Source: Gordonia liuliyuniae | Lineage (GTDB): Bacteria; Actinomycetota; Actinomycetes; Mycobacteriales; Mycobacteriaceae | Length of the DNA stretch: 64,000 nt | Assembly: GCF_021739025.1 (NCBI RefSeq) | Contig: NZ_JAKKOT010000007.1 | Span: 346,704 to 410,703 of the forward strand | Direction of reading: 5' to 3' | Shown here: one piece after another, positions 57,775 to 64,000 of the stretch | How the letters are laid out: every line of letters begins with the position of its first letter | Numbering within the stretch: position 1 is the stretch's first letter | The notes under the pieces: model-generated | Database searches by the model: none | The model's input: only the letters and a program-made list of their open reading frames with translations | Told to the model about the DNA's origin: nothing | Position numbers and translations under genes: made by a program

Positions 57775-59301
57775 GTGCTGAGCGGCAGCGATGCGGGCAC
57801 CCAGCTCCTCGACACCGTGTCGGTGCAGTTCGGTCGGGCGCTGCGCGCCCTCGGCGTAGGATGCTCGCCCGCCGAGGTGATCGAGATCCGGCGCGTGTTC
57901 GCGCTAGTCGGCGCCGCGGACGTCACGCGGTTGCGGACTGCGTTGCGGAGCGTCAGCGTCAAGTACGAGTACGAGCGCGCGGCGTTCGAGACCGTCTTCG
58001 CCGCGTTCTTCCTAGGCGACGACACCGCCGACGACACGGCCGACGACCTGCCGCGTGTGCGGGGGCTGGCAGGCGACCTCCCCGACGAACTCGACTGGGA
58101 CGACGACTTCGCCGGCGCGGCACGGATGATCGGCGCCGACGAGCACACCGTCGAGATCGGGGACCTGATGGTCGATGATCCCGACGCGCGCGAACGGAAC
58201 GGGGAGAGCGCCCACCGCGAGGAGAACGACTTCTCGGTCTCGACCGGTGCGGAGGAACTCCAGGTCGACACCGACTCGTCGAGTGTGTCCGGCGGCGTCA
58301 CGTACACCGTCGAAGTCGATCACGCCGACGCGGCGCAAGTCGGCGAGTTGACGGGCACGGCCGCGCGCGTGGAGGGTTCGGCGCTGAGCCTGGCCGACGC
58401 TGCGTCGCTGCTCGCGGTGCTCGACGCGACTGACGGCCGCGGCGCCTACGGCGCCGACGGCATGGAGCATCTCGACGACGCGCGCCGCGAGCAGCTGCAA
58501 CGTGCACTCGAGGACTTCGTGGACGCGCTGACCCAGCGCCTCGCCGAGAACGTCCTGTCCGACGGCGAGGTGACCGGAAACTCGCACGTCCACCGGGATC
58601 AGGCGGACATCGATCGCGCCTGCCACCGGCTGGTGCAGCGGATGCGGGGCGCACCGCGCCCGGTGTCACGGCTCACCGACGGTGGACGTCTCAACGCCCG
58701 CGCCACCATGCGCGCCGCCGCGCACACCGACGGCGTCCCAGTGGAACTGTGGAAGACCGTCCGCGTGCCGGGGCCGGTGCGGCTGCTCGTCCTCGTGGAC
58801 GTCTCGCTGTCGGTGCGGCCGGTCGCAGGCTTCATCCTCCGACTCGCACAGACACTGCACCGCCAAGGGAACCGGTGCGAAGTGATCGCATTCGTCGATC
58901 GAGCCGTGCGCGTCACACCGGAGCTGCGCGTGTGCGAACCCGACACCGCGTTGGCGGAAGTCCTCGCCGCCGACGGGCTGGATCTGTCGGCGACCAGTGA
59001 CTACGGCCGCGTCTGGCAGACGACACTCGACGAGTACGGCGATCTCATCACGCGACGGACGAGCGTCCTCGTCGTCGGTGACGCGCGCAGCAACGCTTTC
59101 GATCCGCGCGTAGACCTCTTCGAGACGATCGCCCGGCGCGCACACCGCGTTGCGTGGCTGACGCCAGAGCCGTCACGGTACTGGTCGCAGACCGGGTGTT
59201 CGCTCGACGACTACGCCGAGCAGTGCTCGGGGGTGGTCAGTGCCCGCGACGGAGCCGAGATGCTCGAGAAGTGCGACGAACTCGGTGCAGCGCTGCGGTG
59301 A
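57775..59301 (+). CDS. VWA-domain protein, CoxE-like
   Basis: A 508-residue protein: a divergent acidic N-terminal half, then a CoxE/VWA domain with MIDAS residues D342-x-S-x-S (LVDVSLSV) and a later Asp in TSDYGRVW. Metal-binding VWA proteins pair with MoxR ATPases (as CbbO with CbbQ). Six bases separate it from moxR. Substrate enzyme probably Mno or the second ADH. Confidence 0.87.
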   Translation: MLSGSDAGTQLLDTVSVQFGRALRALGVGCSPAEVIEIRRVFALVGAADVTRLRTALRSVSVKYEYERAAFETVFAAFFLGDDTADDTADDLPRVRGLAGDLPDELDWDDDFAGAARMIGADEHTVEIGDLMVDDPDARERNGESAHREENDFSVSTGAEELQVDTDSSSVSGGVTYTVEVDHADAAQVGELTGTAARVEGSALSLADAASLLAVLDATDGRGAYGADGMEHLDDARREQLQRALEDFVDALTQRLAENVLSDGEVTGNSHVHRDQADIDRACHRLVQRMRGAPRPVSRLTDGGRLNARATMRAAAHTDGVPVELWKTVRVPGPVRLLVLVDVSLSVRPVAGFILRLAQTLHRQGNRCEVIAFVDRAVRVTPELRVCEPDTALAEVLAADGLDLSATSDYGRVWQTTLDEYGDLITRRTSVLVVGDARSNAFDPRVDLFETIARRAHRVAWLTPEPSRYWSQTGCSLDDYAEQCSGVVSARDGAEMLEKCDELGAALR

Positions 59302-59341
59302 GCCGGTAGCGTCAGTCCCAGAACGAGGAGGTGGAGCGCCG

Positions 59342-60523
59342 GTGACCGATCGGGGCCCAGGTCGCGCACGTGCGGCGACGAGTGTCGCGAAGTTTCACAC
59401 CCCCGAGATCGTTCTCGGTCGCGGGGCGTTCCCGGAAGCGTCGGTCACCGTGGCGGGGCTGGGCGTCCGTCGTCCGCTCATCGTCTCCGACCGCACGATC
59501 GAGCAGACCCCCTGGTACGACCGCCTGTTCGCCGACCTGCAACGCGACGGTCTGCAGCCCGCGTCGTACCTCGACGTCTCGCCGAACCCGCGGTCGCACG
59601 AGGTGGCCGACGGATTCGCGGCCTACACGGCGCATGGGGCCGACGGCCTGGTCGCGCTCGGCGGCGGCTCAGTCATCGACGCGGCCAAAGGCGTGGCCGT
59701 GCTCGCCTCCAACGGCGGCGTCATTCTCGAATACGAGGGCATCGATCGCGTGCACCGCCCACTCCCACCGCTCGTCGCGGTCCCGACGACGGCGGGCAGC
59801 GGCGCGGATGTCTCGCAGTTCTGCATCGTCAACGACCCCGACCGCCGCACCAAGGTGACGATCATCGGCCGGACGCTCGTCCCGAACGTCACCGTCATCG
59901 ACCCGACCCTCCTGACGACCCTCTCGCCGCAGGTCACCGCCCAGACCGGGATGGACACGCTCACCCACTGCATCGAGGCGTACGTCTCGCTCGCGCACGG
60001 CAGACTGACCGACTCGCTCGCGATCGATTCGCTCACCGGAGTGTGGACGAACCTCGAACGCCTCGTCGAAGATCCAGCGGACGCGGTCGCAGGCGAGGAG
60101 ATGTCGCTCGCGTCGCTGCGCGCCGGTATGGCGTTCACCAATGCGATCCTCGGTGCGACGCATGCGATGAGCCACCCGGTCGGCGGGCACTGCGACGCAC
60201 CGCACGGCACAATCAACTCGGTGCTGCTGCCGCACGTCATCCGGTACAACGCAGTGGTGTGCGCCGACGACTTCGTCCGGCTCGCGGACGCGGTCGGGTT
60301 GTCGACGACCGGCGACCCTCGGACTGTCGCAGACCGACTTGCCGACGCCGTCGCGCACCTCGGCGCACGCGTCGGGATGCCGGAGACGCTCGCGCCGCTC
60401 GGGGTGCGCGCGGGCGATCTGGACCTGCTGACGACGCACGCGCTCGCCGATTCGTGCATGATCACCAATCCGCGACGTCCGGAGGAGTCCGGGATCGTCG
60501 AACTGTACCGACAGGCGCTGTAG
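59342..60523 (+). CDS. Iron-containing alcohol dehydrogenase (group III)
   Basis: A 393-residue dehydrogenase: GGGSVIDAAKG and TTAGSGADVSQF for NAD binding, metal His residues in GMDTLTHCIEAY and GATHAMSHPVGGHCDAPHG. It is the second ADH of the cluster and may oxidise a diol or aldehyde intermediate: the M. smegmatis counterpart acts on 1,3-propanediol. GTG 59342 has GAGGAGGTGGAG upstream. Confidence 0.88.
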   Translation: MTDRGPGRARAATSVAKFHTPEIVLGRGAFPEASVTVAGLGVRRPLIVSDRTIEQTPWYDRLFADLQRDGLQPASYLDVSPNPRSHEVADGFAAYTAHGADGLVALGGGSVIDAAKGVAVLASNGGVILEYEGIDRVHRPLPPLVAVPTTAGSGADVSQFCIVNDPDRRTKVTIIGRTLVPNVTVIDPTLLTTLSPQVTAQTGMDTLTHCIEAYVSLAHGRLTDSLAIDSLTGVWTNLERLVEDPADAVAGEEMSLASLRAGMAFTNAILGATHAMSHPVGGHCDAPHGTINSVLLPHVIRYNAVVCADDFVRLADAVGLSTTGDPRTVADRLADAVAHLGARVGMPETLAPLGVRAGDLDLLTTHALADSCMITNPRRPEESGIVELYRQAL

Positions 60524-60525
60524 CC

Positions 60526-61836
60526 GTGGGCTCCGATCCGGACCTGGCGTCCCTCCTCGGGCTGCGCACCGTCAAGGCCGGCCACTACGCGCAGTACCGG
60601 GGCTCGGAAGCGCGGTTGAGTCGCGTGATGCACGCGTTGGAAGGCATCTCGAAAGCGTTGGTGCAGACAGCGGCCGGACCGGAGGGCCTGGTCGTAGCGG
60701 TCGTGGAGACCGTGCGCGACCATCTCGGCGCCCAGTGGGTGCTGTTCGCGCTCGCCGACGGCCAACTCGTCGGCACGAGTCCTCGACACCTCATCGCGGG
60801 CCCCGACGGACGGATCCTCGCGTTCGAGGGGGTGCGCGTCGCGGAACCGCCGACCGGACTGCCGGACGCGGTGCTCAACCGACTCAACGACGTGCTCCGC
60901 GGCGAGGTCACGGTGCTGCACGCGCCGATCGCCGATGACCATCACGTGCACGTGCCGGTGGAACTCGACGGCGATGTGGTCGGCGGGCTGTCGGCGTGGA
61001 CCGCCGACGGCCAGCGGGTGGATCCCGCGGACCTCACGGTGCTGCGGATCCTTGCGAGTCAGGCGACGGTGGCCTTGGTGAACTCGTCGCTGTTCCTTCA
61101 AGTGCAGCGCCGCGCCGACGAACTCGCCGAACGCAACGACGAACTGGTCCGGACGCAGCGGGAACTGTGGGCGGCGCAACGGACCGCGCTGCTGGGCGCC
61201 GAACGCGCGCGGATCGCGCGCGAACTGCACGACTCCGTCGGACAGTCGGTGCTGTCGGCCGGGCTGCAGATGGAGTTGTGCCGCGGCGACGTCGGCGGAG
61301 CCGCAGCCGAACGGCTCGACAAGGCCGTCACGTTGAGCCGCGACGCCATGGAGCAGCTGCGTGGCGCGATCTACGCGCTCGCCCGGTCGGGTGGACCGTC
61401 GGCCAGCGTCGTCGACACCCTTCGGGAACTGTGCTCACTGCACATGCCGCCGGGCGTCGACGCCACCGTCACAGTGCGCGGACGCACCAGGGAACTGACC
61501 GGGGACGTGCAGCACGCCGTCCTGCGCATCGCGGGCGAGTCTCTGTTCAACGCGGCACTGCACGCGCAGGCCAGCCGGGTGACGGTGACGCTCGAGTACG
61601 ACGATCGGGGTGTCCGGCTCCTCGTCGACGACGACGGGACCGGCGACCCCACGGCACTGCGGGCCGTGCTGAACGCCGCCCAACGCGGCGACATCACGTC
61701 CGGGCGCAGCCGCGGGCTGGCGAACATGGCGTCCCGCGCGGCTGAGCGAGGCGGCGGTTTCGCGATACGACGGTCCCGGCTCGGCGGTATTCGAATCGCG
61801 GCAGACATGCCGAGCGTGGACCAGGAGGCACCGTGA
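60526..61836 (+). CDS. Sensor histidine kinase, GAF-HisKA_3 (MnoS-like)
   Basis: A 436-residue cytoplasmic kinase with no membrane segment: GAF-like sensor (about 40-195), coiled coil, HisKA_3 dimerisation with phospho-His235 (ARELHDSVGQ) and HATPase_c (GESLFNAALHAQAS, LLVDDDGTG). A soluble sensor suits an intracellular alcohol or aldehyde signal. Overlaps the regulator gene by 4 bp. Named by context from the M. smegmatis MnoSR system. Confidence 0.87.
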   Translation: MGSDPDLASLLGLRTVKAGHYAQYRGSEARLSRVMHALEGISKALVQTAAGPEGLVVAVVETVRDHLGAQWVLFALADGQLVGTSPRHLIAGPDGRILAFEGVRVAEPPTGLPDAVLNRLNDVLRGEVTVLHAPIADDHHVHVPVELDGDVVGGLSAWTADGQRVDPADLTVLRILASQATVALVNSSLFLQVQRRADELAERNDELVRTQRELWAAQRTALLGAERARIARELHDSVGQSVLSAGLQMELCRGDVGGAAAERLDKAVTLSRDAMEQLRGAIYALARSGGPSASVVDTLRELCSLHMPPGVDATVTVRGRTRELTGDVQHAVLRIAGESLFNAALHAQASRVTVTLEYDDRGVRLLVDDDGTGDPTALRAVLNAAQRGDITSGRSRGLANMASRAAERGGGFAIRRSRLGGIRIAADMPSVDQEAP

Positions 61837-62486
61837 CCAGAGACGACGACCGGCCAGTCAAGACCGTTCTGGTCGACGATCATGCGCTGCTGCGTGACGG
61901 CCTCCGTTCGCTGCTCGATCGCGACACCGCGGTTGTCGTGGTGGGGGAGGCGAACTCGTTCGACTCCGCACTCGCCGAGATCGCGAACAGTCGGCCCGAT
62001 GTCGTCGTGGTCGATCTGAAATTGACGGCGGGCGCCGACTACGAGGGGCTTCGCCTGATCGAGGAGGTCACCAAGCGCCACCCCGACGTCGCGTCGCTGG
62101 TCCTGACGACGTTCCTCGACGACGACCTCGTCGTGCGGGCGGTGCGCGCCGGCGCGCGCGGCTACGTCGTGAAGGACGTCGACACGACCGAACTCGTCCG
62201 GGCGGTCCGCGCCGTCGCCACCGGTGGAAGCGCGTTCGATCCGCGCAGCGCGACGATCGTTCTTCGGACCGTGTCCGGTGGCCGCGACGTCGCAGCCGAA
62301 CTGACCGACCGCGAACGGGAGGTGCTTCGTCAGCTCGCGGAGGGCAAGTCGAACGCCGAGATCGGTGGCACGCTCTACATCTCCGAGTCGACGGTCAAAT
62401 TCCACATCCGCAACCTGATCCGCAAGCTCGGTGTCAGCAAGCGCACCGATGCGGTCTACGTGGCGAGCAAGCGCGGACTCATCTGA
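61833..62486 (+). CDS. NarL/LuxR-family response regulator (MnoR-like)
   Basis: A 217-residue regulator: acidic pocket VDDHALL, phospho-Asp61 (VVVVDLKL), Lys in GYVVKDVD, and a LuxR helix-turn-helix (LTDREREVLRQLAEGKSN...ESTVKFHI). Cognate of the kinase before it. The near-palindromes before mno and mftM are candidate targets. Confidence 0.9.
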   Translation: MTRDDDRPVKTVLVDDHALLRDGLRSLLDRDTAVVVVGEANSFDSALAEIANSRPDVVVVDLKLTAGADYEGLRLIEEVTKRHPDVASLVLTTFLDDDLVVRAVRAGARGYVVKDVDTTELVRAVRAVATGGSAFDPRSATIVLRTVSGGRDVAAELTDREREVLRQLAEGKSNAEIGGTLYISESTVKFHIRNLIRKLGVSKRTDAVYVASKRGLI

Positions 62487-62501
62487 CACGCCACTGTCGG
62501 G

Positions 62502-63341
62502 TCACGCCGGTTTGTCGATGACCAGCCATCCGCCGTGGTCGGTGAAGACCGTGACCGTCAGACCCGACCGGATCCACGGCGCCGCCCATCGGAGCAGATC
62601 GTCCTCGGACAGGCGTTGCAGGTGACCGAAGTGTTCGGACGGCTCATCCTCGAACGGCACGGCGATCACCACTCGTCGCCGCGCGACGCGGAGCGCCTCG
62701 CGCACCGCGATCGTCACGTCGCCGGACGACAGGTGCTCGAGGAGGTGAATCAGCGTCACGGTGTCGACCCGGTCATCGGAGACGGGCAGTGCCCGGGCAT
62801 CGCCGAGCACGGTCCGCACGCCGACGCCGAGCCGGACCGATACGTCGTCGAGGAGCGCCAGCGCCCCCGCGCAGATGTCGCACGCCTGCACGTCCAGCCC
62901 GTCCTGCGCGCACTGGACGGCGAACAGCCCGAAGCAGCACCCGACCTCCAGGACCGTGTGGCCGACGACGAGTGAACGAGCCCGTCGATGGACGGGGGAG
63001 AAGCCGGACCGACCGGTGCGCAGGTCGTCGACCGAGTTCGCGTAGAAGGCGAGCCAACCGTCGGCCGGATCCTCGCAACAGGAGGCGATGAGACCAACCA
63101 TCGCCGACTCGAACTCGTCCTGCCCGGCGATCGCGCCGACGCGGACCAGCTCGGACAGCGCGTTCACCGCAGCGCCGTCGCTGATCGACTCCGCGGTGAA
63201 CGTGTGGACCAGATCTACGCCGTCGTCGGACGGGCGCCACCCGAGGTCGGCGCACGCAGTGAAGCCTGCGGGTACCGAGGGGACGGCCGCCACGTCGATC
63301 CGTCGCCCGAGGGTTCGCGGAGACTCCACGGTGATGCTCAT
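62502..63341 (-). CDS. mftM: SAM-dependent methyltransferase, MftM-like (mycofactocin oligosaccharide methyltransferase)
   Basis: A 279-residue class I methyltransferase: SAM motif I LEVGCCFGLFA, a Cys-rich CDICAGALALL acidic loop and motif VDTVTLIHLLEHLSSG. The Cys-rich GCCFG/CDICAGA motifs match the methyltransferase that methylates glycosylated mycofactocin, found beside the mno cluster of M. smegmatis (MSMEG_6237). It is convergent with the response regulator and has operator-like palindromes upstream. Function by homology only. Confidence 0.82.
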   Translation of the reverse strand: MSITVESPRTLGRRIDVAAVPSVPAGFTACADLGWRPSDDGVDLVHTFTAESISDGAAVNALSELVRVGAIAGQDEFESAMVGLIASCCEDPADGWLAFYANSVDDLRTGRSGFSPVHRRARSLVVGHTVLEVGCCFGLFAVQCAQDGLDVQACDICAGALALLDDVSVRLGVGVRTVLGDARALPVSDDRVDTVTLIHLLEHLSSGDVTIAVREALRVARRRVVIAVPFEDEPSEHFGHLQRLSEDDLLRWAAPWIRSGLTVTVFTDHGGWLVIDKPA

Positions 63342-63378
63342 GCTTCGACGCTATGGACGCGAACCCGCACGCGTAACT

Positions 63379-63414
63379 ACCCGATCGGTCCGAGGTCCTG
63401 CCCGATCGGATAGG
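63379..63414. promoter_or_regulatory. Candidate MnoR operators upstream of mftM
   Basis: CCTGCCCGATCGGATAGG at 63397-63414 is the partner of the mno operator. A second, weaker copy with the same CCGATCGG centre lies 21 bp away (63381-63388), in helical phase. They are 38-73 bp upstream of the mftM start. CCGATCGG alone also occurs elsewhere in the window, so only the longer 18-mer is informative. Confidence 0.55.
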
Positions 63415-63459
63415 TCTCCGGAACGATCCCTCCCGCAATCATGCCTGTGACCAGCCGAT

Positions 63460-63662
63460 TTGCCCTTCGGCCGACACGTGCGTAACTTATATCGAGTCAG
63501 AGCGGCCCGGCCGCGACGACACCACAGACTCCCAAGTTCGCGGTTGTGAAACCGCGGCCAGGTCGAGTAACGTGGGAAGCCGCTTCGGCAGGAACCTCCT
63601 TCCTTCTCCGTTTCACGGGGTGCGAATCTGGTCTTGCGGAACGGTCCTCGGCCTGGTAGGTT
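63460..63662 (+). promoter_or_regulatory. Three tandem sigma-A-like rrn promoters
   Basis: TTGCCC-N17-TAACTT (63460-63488), TTGTGA-N18-TAACGT (63544-63573) and TTGCGG-N17-TAGGTT (63634-63662). Multiple promoters are usual before actinobacterial rrn operons. None is a perfect consensus. Confidence 0.5.
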
Positions 63663-63953
63663 GGGGGAGTTGGCCTCTTGCAGGTCAGTACAACAATATG
63701 TGTTCGCTGGAGTTCGGCCTGATTGTTTTGGGTTGGTGCTGGTGGGTGTGTGTTCTTTGAGAACTCGATAGTGTGTGATGGATTTTTCTTGTGCCACATT
63801 TGTTTTGTATTTTTTGTGGCAGGGATGAATTTTTGACGGACATTTTTGTTTGTTAGTTTTTTGTTTTTGTCAGTTTTTTGGATTGGTCAGGTTTTGCTTT
63901 CTGGCTTGTGTTGAAATTGCTGGCCCTTTTTTGGGGGGTTGGTTGTTTTGATG
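63663..63953 (+). other. rRNA leader with BoxA-type antitermination element
   Basis: T-rich, non-coding leader before 16S rRNA. TGTTCTTTGAGAACT at 63751-63765 is the actinobacterial BoxA region, followed by the common GATAGTGTG. Long T/G runs at 63800-63950 are RNase processing sequence. No gene is seen. Confidence 0.75.
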
Positions 63954-64000
63954 TTTTTTGTTGGAGAGTTTGATCCTGGCTCAGGACGAACGCTGGCGGC
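63954..64000 (+). rRNA. rrs: 16S ribosomal RNA (5' end only)
   Basis: TGGAGAGTTTGATCCTGGC begins at about 63962 and the conserved actinobacterial 5' sequence continues to the window end (GAACGCTGGCGGC). The mature 5' end, by comparison with mycobacteria, is a few bases upstream in TTTTTTGTTGG. Confidence 0.97.

Overview
The window is a high-GC chromosomal segment from an actinobacterium of the order Mycobacteriales, most like Gordonia, Williamsia or Rhodococcus. The evidence is gene content and order: kgd, a Rv1277/Rv1278-type nuclease pair, argS-lysA-hom-thrC-thrB-rho-rpmE-prfA-prmC-sua5-wecA-atpIBEFHAGDC, a DUF2550 gene, a PduO-type adenosyltransferase, murA and then 16S rRNA. This is the order of the M. 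tuberculosis Rv1248c to rrs region. The separate, unfused atpF and atpH argue against Mycobacterium itself. The species cannot be named from sequence alone.

Layout. 1-2752: a short-chain dehydrogenase and a Baeyer-Villiger-type monooxygenase divergent from a TetR regulator, with two operator-like palindromes between them. 2853-17007: kgd, a fused double ABC exporter, an EcsC-family protein, a DHA2-type drug exporter and an SbcD/SbcC-like pair. 17075-23757: tRNA-Arg(CCG) carrying a compact 6.6-kb integrative element, bounded by 28-bp direct repeats. It encodes an integrase, an excisionase-like protein, a DUF3631 P-loop protein with a small Cys-rich partner, three overlapping small genes, and one cargo gene. 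The cargo encodes a TerD/DUF2510/zinc-ribbon/TerB-like/PH-like/HNH-nuclease fusion, the best candidate in the window for an undescribed defence system. 24286-29202: an ECF41 sigma-factor module with a matching promoter, a shikimate dehydrogenase-like enzyme, DUF1304, HAD and ribokinase genes.

29271-55163 is the conserved housekeeping core: lysine and threonine biosynthesis, Rho, L31, RF1 and its methyltransferase, t6A synthesis, an SHMT-like enzyme, WecA, the whole F1Fo ATP synthase, and MurA with the fosfomycin-insensitive Asp.

55227-63414, between murA and the rRNA operon, is an alcohol-oxidation block tied to the redox cofactor mycofactocin. It holds an NDMA-dependent methanol dehydrogenase (mno), a MoxR ATPase with a CoxE-like VWA protein, a second iron-type alcohol dehydrogenase, a histidine kinase/response regulator pair (MnoSR-like) and a methyltransferase resembling MftM. 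An 18-bp near-palindrome, CCTGYCCGAYCGGAYAGG, lies upstream of both mno and mftM and may be the response-regulator site linking the two ends. The window ends with three promoter-like elements, an rRNA leader with a BoxA-like antitermination element, and the first bases of 16S rRNA.
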